A stretch of DNA of 64,000 nt from positions 617,369-681,368 of the forward strand of contig LS997563.1 in assembly GCA_000469685.2 (NCBI GenBank). Reading direction: 5' to 3'. This stretch comes from Haemonchus contortus (lineage: Eukaryota; Nematoda; Chromadorea; Rhabditida; Trichostrongylidae). The translations under genes were made by a program, and so were the position numbers. The notes beneath the pieces are model-generated. The model worked only from the letters and a program-made list of their open reading frames with translations. It was not told the origin of the DNA and did not search any database. This document shows positions 27,401 through 39,400 of the stretch, piece by piece. Within the stretch, counting starts at the first letter, position 1. The number at the start of each line of letters is the position of its first letter.

Positions 27401-30400
27401 AACCCACAAAATGTGTAGAAAAAACATGTTTTTTTCAGCAGACTTTTTTTTACTTCATCTTCGAGGTTAACCGTGAGATCTATGAGGTTCCGAAATCTTG
27501 AAGGTGTTTCAATATTTAAAGTAAAGGAGCCTCACAGAAGTTGCATGGAGGAAATTTTTCTGAGTAATTGTCCATGTACGACTCTCTATAAATCTCGGCA
27601 TGCTTCTTTACAGTTCTGAGGTTTTCTTCTTGAACTGTTAAACCGAGATTGCAACAATATTTATTAGGCTGACGTTTCGGTGCCTTCACCTTCATCGGAG
27701 CCTGGAAAGACAAAGGGCACATGAAAAACCATCCGATCAAGAACTATTTCAACTCCCTTTGAACTGTCTCTGGAGGTTGAAACAGTTCTGGATCGGATGG
27801 TTTTTCAAGTGCCCTTTGTCTTTTCTGAGTAAATTCGGGGATAGTCTATAGATAAGTGATCGCAAATGATAGCCCAAACAAAGCGCTAACTTGAATTAGT
27901 AACAAAAAACGGTTTAGGAGCTTTTTCGAACCAAAGCACGCTTTGCAAAAACAAAAACACCATTGGGAAGCAAACCTGAACTCACCTGAAGAGGGAGGGC
28001 ACTGCCACTGGGTGTCGGTATTTGTGTCCAATTGTAATTACTTCGCACCTTCCTCGCCCATCCATCACTCATCTGAGGGGTGACCTCCCTTAATTGGTTG
28101 GCTGGTGACCTTTCTGGCAGTCTCAGTGTACTGATATTGATTCAATGGATTGAAGTCTTTAATATTGTGTTATTTTGAAATACTGCTATCTCTGAGCTTC
28201 ATTTAGACTTCTTGTCGTTTTGTGTACTTTTCGAAGCTCTTTGCTCTTCACTTTTATTGGTGAGCTTTCGGCATATAATGCCTTCGTCAGACCTTAATTA
28301 TTTACAATACATTGCTGCATACAATCAGTCACTATCAGTTACAATACAAAACACATCGAATCATACCAAGTCAACCGGAAATATTGGGGGGAAAAGGGGA
28401 ATGGATCTTGAAGGGAAAATGGACGCCGCTCTTGTTCTGAGGCGATTAAGTGTTATCACGTAATCAGTCTCAGTAGGTCACGCATCTCCTCTTTCGCATT
28501 GATTTCCGGCTTGATGCGGTATATTTCCCGTGCCTCCATGATTTTCCTTTCCAGTGGCCGTACCAAATATCTATGCAAAACTCTCACATCGAAGGATGGA
28601 GCGTTTTCTTTCTCATGCCTAAGCGTACGGTGCCTGGAGAAACTGCTGTGTGGATAGGCAGCGGGATTGGCCAACGCTCTTCTATGTTCATCCAGACGAA
28701 TCTTCAGTGGTCTCGCGGTCTCCCCCACGTACTTTTCTCCACATCCTCCTTTGAATCAAATAGACAGTGCCCTGGAGTTCACAGATCTTCTCAGATGTGC
28801 AGTATCGACAAGACTGTTCGCGGCACCGTCTTTCGTAGATTCGGGATGATGTAGGAGATCCTTCAGTGTTATTATTAATAATAGCATAATATTTATTATT
28901 AATATTATTCTACCGAGGCCCCGCTTGCCCTCGCCTCCTTAATGGCTTATATGCCATAGCTTATCAGCACTCACACGTACAACGTGTTGAGCCGGTCGGC
29001 CAATATAAGAAGACGGGGGCAAGCGGGGCCTCGGTAGTGTAAGGGATAAGAGCACGGTCCCCGGAAAGGACAAGTACGGGTTCAAGTCCCGTCCGAGACT
29101 GAAGTTTTGTCCGCAAATCGCCAACCTTGTGAGATTAATATTATTATTATTACACACTTTAAAACAGTTTTTGCCTATGTACTTTCGGTAGAACGTTAGA
29201 GAACGTGTCGTGCCTGGAATCCGGTATATTAGTGCGTCATGCTTCCCACTTTTGCTTACCTGCCTTTCGCCAACATATGTCGACACTTGGGTGTGCCCCG
29301 GATTTATAGAAGCCATAGCTGCCCCTTGGGTCTCGGAAAACGTAGGGTTTTGGTTCCCAGAGCTCACAGTGCCTGCGGGTGCTGGATGTAAATAAAAGGA
29401 ATTCGAAACTACAGCACTCGGAGGAACAGAAAAAGGGCAAGGGGTGGAAGGGGTGCACTTACATGAAATAGAGGTGGTACAGTGTATCGTGGTGGGCTAG
29501 CTGAATATAGGGATTCGTAGAAATAGGAAGGAGCAACAGGAGCAGCTAATCATGAGTTAAAGCCGGAGAAGGCCTTGCGGTCGAATTCGGAGTAATACAA
29601 GTCAGATATCGTGCCCATGCGATGACAAACACAGTACAGAGGTGATTTATGATGCTTTCACCCACATGCTTATATATAATACCTTCGCATGATCTACTTA
29701 CTTTGTCCAAAAAAGTGATATAAAGTGTTTAAAAAAATTGAGAAAGGTCACTCTGTTAACTAGTTTGCCTGCAGGTGTCTTGTAAGAATGAATGCTGAAT
29801 GCTTATACAATGCGATGAATTTTTCCCTTTCTTATATTTCCAATGGTTATTTTAGCCTCCACACCTTTTGTTTTACTATTTATGCTTATGTTTCATATTT
29901 CTTGTTTGCTTTATTTTATTTCTCATGCTTTGAATGTAACGGAGTTTCTCACTCACACAATCGATATTGTTAGACGTGAGGCTAGTTGTCTGACAGAGAG
30001 GTGACCAGCCAACCAATTAAGGGAGGTCTCCCCCCCCCCCCCCCAGGCGAGTGAGTGGATGGGCGAGGAAGGTGTGAAGTAGTTATAATTGGACACAAAT
30101 TGGCTCACCCCACTGCCACTATGCCACGGAGACCCTTGCAGACGATGTGGACAGCTGCGCATATCATCTGGCACTATCTCTTCATGCTTTGCGCATGCAA
30201 AGTTTGACCGCTCAACTTTTTTGGTAGATTCATCTAGCAGTTTTAATTTCTGGCTTGTTAATGGCTGTTAATTTGTTAATGGCTTTCCAAACCCTATCGA
30301 TGTACCTCGGTATCTAATCAAAGTTCCATTAAAGTTGTACACTTCCCTAGTTAGTACCTTCCTCGTGAAAGGGCAAATCCAAGAGTGTCTATACTCGGGC

Positions 30401-33400
30401 GATTCAATGGAAGTTAGAATTAAAGGGCGCTGCGTTGGAATCAGAGTTACGGTCGTACCTCAAGGCAATCAATCATAGCTAACTCTCTGTCAGCTAGAGA
30501 GAAGAAGAACCAAATAAGCCTCACTTGTCGAGTCTTCTTGATGCTTGTAGCTGCTGAGACCTCTTCGCTTCGAATTAAGACGTTCATAGTCACTCTGCAG
30601 CAGCTTCTTCGCGCTTATACATATACACTTCTGCTGTGACCTTGTGCCCGTGACGGTGATTTGTTACAACGACGTTTTCCCGTACACAGATTGCCCGATC
30701 AATATAGCTTCATCCGGTCAACACACTGTTTATCCTGAGACTGCACGTGAGGGAATATTCGGTCTATATAGATACACGGAAGACCTTGTCACTCTTAACT
30801 TAGAAGAGTATAAATTAGAAGGACAATCAAATAAAGGTTATGGAGACTCGTTGGAGATAAACAACACATATTAGTAAAAAGAAGTTATTATCTCGATCTC
30901 ATCATTTGTATAATGAATCACGAAATAATTACTGATTACCTTATATAAATTAACAGGCGACTTCAACTTTAGAATCATTGGACTCCAATATTCAAGGAGG
31001 TCTCATATCACTGATACTTGAATGCAAAACTACTTCGCTACAGAAATTCAAGAAATGCTAAAACAGTTGTTTTAAAACCAATGTATAATAGATAAACTTT
31101 GGTTATAGCCAATATTGTAAAATGCATTTCAATTTGCGGTACTATTCTACTATTACACCCCCAAAAACTCAAAATTTTAATTTTCGATGAAACTTCGCCT
31201 ATAGGGGTAATCCGATGCCCTGATAACGAATATGACCTTCATTTTTGGCGTTGGCGCCATTTGGCGCCAAATTGCGCCAATTTGGCGCCAAGGGTGTTTT
31301 CACCAAATTTGCTGAAAACTTGCCTTCAGGGGTTATTTCAGTTCCTGATAACGATTATAACATTCATTTTTGGCGTTGGCGCCATTTAGCTCCAATTGGC
31401 GCCAATTTGGCGCCAAATTGGCGCCAATTGGAGCCAAATGGCGCCAACGCCAAAAATGAAGGTCATATTCGTTATCAGGGCATCGGATTACCCCTATGGG
31501 CGAAGTTTCATCGAAAATTAAAATTTTGAGTTCTTGGGGGTGTAACAGTAGAATGGTTCTGGGGGTGTAATAGTAGAATAGTACCCAATTTGCTAAAGGA
31601 TCATAAATACAGTATCAGTCTAGATCAGCCTAACTGTCATCGTTAACTGATGTATAAATTAGGACTGCTACTTTTATTTTTGCTTTTTTCTACTGTCACC
31701 TTTTTCGTTCAATTTCGTTACTTTGAAATGCGTCGATTCCTTACATATCTATAGTTTCAACTCCCTCACTTACTGACGAGCCCCGAGAGATAAAAGGAAT
31801 AAAAAGTTTCGTCCAAGTGAGGGGCGAAACGAATTTTAGACCCAAAGTGGTACCCAAATCAGATATTCAGGCCTCTCCATAAATTTCTGCCCTTTTCAGA
31901 CCTTAATCGAACTATTCCGCTTGGCATTCGCATTGCAGTCACTTGCTGTTGACAACTTAATGGTATTTTCCGATGAAAAACGCATTGCTCTTCACAACCT
32001 TGTCGCCAAGTACATGAATTTGGCTGCGCAACTTATGGCCAATCCATCACTTTGTCAGCATGTGCAACAAGTGAGAGAGTCAGCCGTACATCTTGATTAT
32101 TGTTCAAAAGTGACAGTGCTCATTTAGGAATATCAACAAAGAAAAAGGAATCAAATGACATGTTTAGGTGGTGGCTTGTCGCGCCCGTGGACCTGTCGGT
32201 CTCAATCTGTTGGCTGATGAGGAGCAAGATGAAAACCGAGTGAGCGTTGTAGGTGATCCTACAGAAGAACTAGTAAGATTCGAACTGGATGAGATTGCGG
32301 AAGTTGATGGAATGCTATTCGATCGAAATAGTGTCGCCGACTGTTTGAAGGTTGTTTTTAACGTGTCTGAAATAATTTGCAGTTTCCAACTAAGAGTTAT
32401 ATCTCTATTTCTAACGGTTTTCATGAGTGTTCGAGTAGCAATACTCGCATATGCTCTATGGCTTTGATCTATACCCTCCACATGTAGGAATTCAAGTAAG
32501 GGTTTCCTCTTAAGACTAACTTGAGAACTAATTTTTTGTTCATTTTGGTAATGTTTCATTACAGCGTATGATAATTTGGACTATAATCATCTATTTCTTC
32601 TAGAACAAAGAATAAGCTCTCAAGTGAGTCTTATAAGGAAACCCATTTCTTCTAGAGTTCAGTTGCGCTGTATGGGAAACGGTCATCAATTCTTCATTGA
32701 TGTTCGAATAGGTTGTGGGTAGTTAATTGGGTTGAGTGGTCACGAAGCAGTATGAGAACTGAAAGCAGTTTATAGGAGTGAGTCCGCATGGCAGTATGTC
32801 CTTGCTCGTCCTCGATCGTTTCATTATGAAATATGAAACCATCAAAATGTGATCACGACTTCCAAAGCGTTGTGAACGGTTATGATTCACGCAACGGTGG
32901 TTTCTTTTTAGTGCAGAACGACCAATAAACTTTAACTAGAAATTAGTCTGGGGTTGCAGGCTTTCTTGACGTGGCTCCGCTTCCTTGCACGGTAAGGTCA
33001 AAAAATCTCTTACCACTAGCTTCTGTTCATGTTTTTCGTAGTGATGGATCTCGATGTTCTTTTACTATAATCTGCATTTGATCTACTTGAATATCTGATT
33101 AAGAAGGCTGATCAGTTATATCATAAAAGATAGAAAGTCGTGAGTGTTACATCATTTACATGCGTAGCTGTCGTGGCTATGACGGAATCAGGGAAGTGAG
33201 GTCCATCGCCATTCAGGCCAATCCCGCACACCTACCTAAGTAGTAGTAATCGTAATTTCTCTATCTTGCTTATTTTTATTCTTCAGCTGGTTTCAGAAAT
33301 AATATAGAGAAGGCTTGATGACATCGATAGTAACCTAAGAAATCGCGGTTATTCAATGGGTGCTGTATTAAATTATTCTGGTGGATTTTAAATTTTATCT

Positions 33401-36400
33401 ATTACTGAAGAAATGAATGGGTTATGTAAGATAGCCCTGGATTTAGAAAATTTTATTGACATAACGAGGTTCACAATACTTTTAATGTACTACGTGCTGA
33501 CGAAACCGCCTTTTTCGGAGCCTGAAATAATGGAGTCAAACTTAAGAAGTTACCCGATCAAACATCTCAACGTCTTGCAATACCTCCGAAAGCAACTTAA
33601 TCATTACAATCCTAGGTTGATGAAAGGGCCAAACCTCCCTGATTGATATAATCGTGAGCGACGCAGAATGGCTGACTAGGGTTCAAAAGTCATGATCAAA
33701 AGCTAACCTGAGTAGGGGGTGAGTTCGCGCGTAATAAACACGCATTCCTTTTCGGTTCATTTTGCACCTATGACCCGGATCCATAATGCCTCTAGGGTCT
33801 TCCTCGCGGCTGTTTGCGTTCCATGCACTAACGCCTCGACTGTGAACCCCGAGTCGTTGCCATTTGTGATTGTGTCTTGTGGCAACATAAGGCAGTTAAT
33901 GCCTGCGACCTGGTCTTGCCGTTTTGATGTTCTTTGATTCGTACAAGAAGTGGTCTAGCTGTTCCACATAGACATATATTTATCATCACAGTTTTGCACA
34001 TGATTTTGTAGACCGCTCCAGCAACATTACAGTCACCTTCGCTATCAGTAGAACAAACCACCCACTTAGGTGTGGCACATGTGCGGCCGTAGAGACGATT
34101 ACGGACCGGCTTAAGGTTGCCAGGAGGGATTTTCACAATACCAGTTATGTTTTTAATAGCCGATCTCCTCCGGCACTTCCTTATGAAAATGCTTACTCCA
34201 TCAGGGATAAAAGGCATTGGGAATGAGATTTTGTATTTACGAGATAATACTAGGCGTGACCAACGTGTAACCTGCTCTCGCTTCTCGAAATGACGAAAGA
34301 AGTTCGTTTGCATTGAGTATGGCAATACCGCATGCTACTTTGACGGATTCTTTTGCTCATTCTCTCCAGAGCAAATTTTCTCAGCAGTTCGAAACATGCT
34401 CTTCACCACTGCTCGTTTTGTTTGGAGAGATTGCGCAGTTTCCAACAAACAATGATGTTTTTATTGTTGGGCCATTATATCTCTTCGTAGAATAGTCACT
34501 TATCAGTTCTTACTAGGACATTGACGATAGGCAGCCAGTCTTGCTCAGGCTTTTCTCGAGTAACTTTTATCCGCTCAGATTGTGCATTCAATTGGTCAAA
34601 GCAAGGTTCACCACCATGTCATGCGTAGAGCAAACCCTAAAGGGGGTGATTCTGCGCCGACAACCTTCATGATGCAATCAATCGAGCAAACGATATGGTA
34701 AGACAAACGGATACATCTTTTATAAACTTACGATGTTGGGGACTTACCTGAGTGTGCGCGATCTGTTCTGGAATAGGGTCCCAATTTTTCACCATCCGCT
34801 GGTATATTTTGAACAGCAAAAACCTGATATCGCCTTAGACATTAGTTTTCCGATGTTTGCTGGCGAAGTATACGATGATTTTAGCAGATCTCAAAAGCAG
34901 CGCTTACAGCGTAACATCTCGAAAGCGCAGGTCATGGAATCTAGGAACTTTACAGCATGGTTAAACCTCATTCTATTAGCTCATCGAGTTGACAAGGTCA
35001 GGGGGTTCATAGTGATTCCCAATAAGATCAACCATAACATAACCATGACACCATAACCGCGCGGCACCTTAAAAAGAGCTCCCTTCACCTGCCAGTTCCA
35101 GGCATAGTCCCGAAGGTCGAACCGGCACTGTATGAGGCAACCAAAAAAGTTCTTTCTAATTGATTATTTCTATGCAATGTATTAAAAAACTGATTGTGGT
35201 AGGAGGGTAATATTGCATATGCTTCGAAGCTTGTTTTATACGGAATCATTCAGTCTCATAAGGTCAAGTAGCGCGTTTTAAATTCAAAATTTTTAAGTGA
35301 AGTGGTCCACCATGACAACGCCAGACCGTTTGCAGCAAGAATCAGGCGGGAAACTCTAGCACGTTTACAATGGGAGAATCTGCCTCAGCCTCGCCCTCCG
35401 TATTCACCAGATCTTGCCCCAAGCGACTATCTCTTGTTTTTGGGCCTAGAGGATAATCACATGAGGAATCGGCAGTTTCAAAGTAATCAAAGTAGAGAAG
35501 AGCTCGATAGGGAGTTGAATCAATTTAGTTCGCTCCAAAACTCAAGGCTTTCATAAAAATGGAATATGCCTTCTCGTTTCACGATGGGAGAAAGTCATTC
35601 TTGCTGAAAGAGACTTTCAGAATAAGCTCTAGTTAAACCGTTTTTCCATATATCTATTTAACCTAACCTTGAACCTTTTTTTGGCACCTGATATGACCAT
35701 AGCGAAGTCGGCACGTCTTAGCTCTAGTTTGATAGAGTGACTCAAGGTTGAGTGGACGCGCTGTCCAGTACTGTACCTGCTCATCAGAACTCATTAATTC
35801 TTCCCTACGGACAACTTGGCATCAATAACACCCTCATACATTAAGGATATCTATCAGCTGCGTTTGTGGTCCCACTGACAGGATTGCATGGTTTCTTAAC
35901 TGTGTTTTAACGCAACTACATTATTCACTTCGCACTTTACTAAGAACAACATGTCCTAAAGTCCACTTTGTGGATTGCCACTAAACGGAATATGTGCAAT
36001 GGAATTTTTCGAAATCTTTGTGTACAAATGTAAGAAATGCTCCTACTATGGGAGGTGTGCATGAGCTTCGTTCCCAGCAAGAAAGCTGGCAACGTTTACG
36101 GGCTATCAATAGAACGAGTAATGGTTCTTCTGAAGGAATGCCTGAATTGTAACATATCCGGATGGCCGGGAAAGTACTGTGCGCAAACGAGAGCCTCGCA
36201 TGTGGCCACAACCGGCGCCTACTCTGGACACTGCCTTCGTGACCAAGCTAGAAGTACGTATACTCGAACGTCTTCTTATGCGAAAACGAATTGTCGGTAC
36301 ATCGACGATCGCATCATAGTTTGTTTTACGCAGGACGAGAGGGAACCTTGTTTGGACCCATTGAAAGCACTATCTGAGCGGATAAAAGTTACTCAAAAAT

Positions 36401-39400
36401 ACCTCACGAAGACTGGCTGCCTTTCCTTAATGTCCTGATAAGAATTGGTAAGAGTGACTATTCCACGTAGTGGTTTAGTGGACCAGAAATCATAACGTCA
36501 TTGTTTCTTAACACGTTGACGACAGCCCGAGACACATATGTCCCGCGTTTCGCAGGCCACGTGGGACGACGCGGGACACCTGTGTCCCGCGCTCATTTCG
36601 CAGTTTTTTTGTGCATGCGCGCTTAATTCAATGTTTTTGTGTTTATATTATATATCAAACAGTAACAAAGCTATAAACAGAATGGTCCATGAAATCATCA
36701 GATATGCTTCATCTTCACACAGGTTTTCCAGGTCTCACAAAATTTTGGGCCTACTTCAAACATCTACACTTTTATTGAGATCGATAAGCAAGCAAAATGA
36801 GAACATTGAAAGCAAGCTATTGAATTCAAGTTTTAACAGCATTAAGGAGTTCTAGTTCTATGTCAGAAGATGGTCGAGTTGTAAAGCATCATCCGAGTTT
36901 TCTCTTCCTGCCATTTTTATGTCTGTACAAGCTTTTGTTAAAGCGAAATATTCATTATATAGAGCACTTTTGTGTGTTTTTCATTTCATTAATCAACTTA
37001 CTAACTAACGATATGTAGTTAGAAGCAGTTTTCACTCCTAAGCTTCGAAAAGTGGCCTCAAGAGACAACGCGGGACGTATGTGTCCTGCGGTCGACGGGC
37101 CGCAAATAATGCGTCGTTCCCACGCCGCCGAAAATATTCAAACGCGCGTTGTCGTCAACGTGTTAAAAATCTGTGCAACCTCTCCAAACAAAACGAGCAG
37201 TGGTTGGAAGCGTGTTTCGAACTGCTGCAGAAGTTTGCTCTTCAGAGAGTGAGCGAAGGAATCCGTGAAAAAAGCACGCAGTAAGCTATGCCTAATGGGA
37301 ACGAACTTCCTCCCCATTTTGGGAAGCGAGAGCAGGTTAAGAGTCCGGCAGAACTAGTATTATTTCGAAAATGCAAAAATTTCATTTGCGTTCCATCTCC
37401 GATGAGGTAGGCACTTCCATAAAGAAGTGTGGGAGGAGATCGGGTCTTGCAAATATTACATAATATAATTGGTATCGTGGAAATCCTTTCTGACAGACTA
37501 AAGCGTCCTTTGGTCCGTAATCGTCTCTACGGTCGCACATGTGCCACACCTAATTGCTGATAGCGAAGGTGACTGTAATGTATGGTCTGCAAATCAATTG
37601 CAAAACTGTGAAACTTCGTATGTATGTGACAGCTAGACCACTTTATAAACTAATTTTCGGCAACATCCGAACGGTTCGACCAGGTCGCACCCTTTACTGC
37701 CTCAAGTTGCCACAAGACACAATCTCAGAATGGAGACGACCTTGGGGTCACGGTCGAGGTCTTGACAGACGAAATGCAAACAACCGCACGGCTTAGTGGT
37801 GTTTGGGATCCAAAAATGAACCGGAAGGGGAGTGCGTGTTAATTACGCACAAGCTCACTCCATACATAAGGTTAGTTTTTGACCGTGACTTTTGAACTCG
37901 AGGCAGCCATTCTGCGTCGCTCACAGGAACCCATTCCGTCAATAAGGGAGATATGTCACTTTTATCCACCTAGGGTTGTGTGATGGTTAATTTGCTCTTG
38001 AAGGTATTGTAGGGTGATGAGGTGTTTGATCGAGTGACTTCATAATTTTGATTTCATCCTTTCAGGCTCGGGGGGGGGGGGTTGAGAAGGCGATCGCCTA
38101 GACCTAAATTAAGGTATTGTTTGTCTGAATCTGTATGTATCTGTGTATGAAATTATATCAATAAAGTTACTTCAACGAATGCTGAATTTTATCGAGAGCC
38201 GCGCGCACGGATCTTGAAATATTCTATCGATTTCCGGTCTTCACAAGTCATCATTTATGGCAGGCAGCCTATGGCAAAGTTGCTGATGATGTGATTCGCT
38301 GTCTTTGAATAACTTTTCCTGGCCTCCAAGTTTCTATTTGGGATTTGTGTTCAGGCGGCAGGAAAGGACGTATCCCGTCTGTCACAACCGTTCACAATCT
38401 CTGCTAGCAAATCAATGCACGAAGAGGAGCCGGATCAGGTTGATGGGCGATCATCTCCAATTCTACCCATGGGTTAGTTTTTTGTCACTAGGCGTCTGCT
38501 CGAGCAACACTACTGAATACTGCGGTCAAAAAGACTCTTGATTTTTTCATGACTCTTATGGGCCTGGTTCTTCAAGATGAGATGTTTGGGGTGTCCCAAG
38601 ATTATGTGCGCCAAGATTCAGAACTTTGGGTGGGGTCTTTTAGTGGCCAATTCAGTTTATTCGCTATAGCGTAGCTGCACCAGTAGGTTTTCTTGCAACA
38701 CGCATGGCTGCTAAAGTGAAACTCCCAATATCTTTTAAATGACGGTAGCTTATTCAGTGCCACTTGCAATTATTGTCATGCGAGAGGCGGAGGGACATTA
38801 TTAAATTCCTTGTGATTCTTACTACTAAACGATAGGCGGCAAAGGGACGGGACTTATTGGATGTGTCAGTTGGGCGGAATTCGGAGCTAATGCTTCATTG
38901 CCGTTCCTACCGTGTGCAGAAATATCGCTTGATTTTCGATCTCAACAGACAGTGTAAGGTTTAAAAATGCAGAATGTTGCTGAATTACTTGAGCGTAGTC
39001 ATACATCTTTCATCGTTTTCTCTTGCTGAAAAAATTACGAGAAAACCTTTCTTAAACGAATAAACGATCGCGTTTCGTATAGAAGCATCGAACGTGCAAT
39101 CTCCTGCATAAAAGTTGCTATAAAAGGATAAAAATTTTGGCGTTAATCAACCTTCTCTGAGGGATGCGCCCTCGCACTCGACTTCCATTCAGAATCGTAG
39201 TGACGTAATGAGTAGGCATGTGGCCTATACAATGACTTACCGTGGCCTATACGATGTACAAGTCGGAGCTTTTATCCTCCCAGACGGGTCTGGTACCTAT
39301 TAACCGAACCCGGGGGGATGGAGGGCTTGGTTGACAATGATGGATTGTATTGTGTTTGTATTGGTTAGAGCTCGATTTCGCCACGTATATATGTACCAGT

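Larger units (their letters stand above)
20307..31899. other. 11.6-kb EFR3 intron with many elements
   Basis: Holds the Tc3-like transposon, SINE copies, mariner, two foldback MITEs, a PLE fragment and a tRNA-like SINE head, listed separately. 22000-22780, 23630-23700, 24060-24740, 25050-26110 and 29120-29950 contain nothing I can classify; 24365-24392 has four CTTTAC steps. Confidence 0.7.

Noticed and set aside
29028..29100. Functional tRNA-Ser(GGA)
   Set aside because: C at position 33, missing position 26, no long variable arm and a mismatch in the acceptor stem; better as a SINE head.
34733..35056. 107-codon open frame as a host gene or exon
   Set aside because: No family resemblance, no convincing splice sites, and it lies between PLE copies; within chance length for this composition.
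38583..38640. GGGTGTCCCAAGATTATG as a transposon end paired with 24216 (GGTGTCCCAAACTTATGG)
   Set aside because: Short similarity only, no opposite end or target duplication found.
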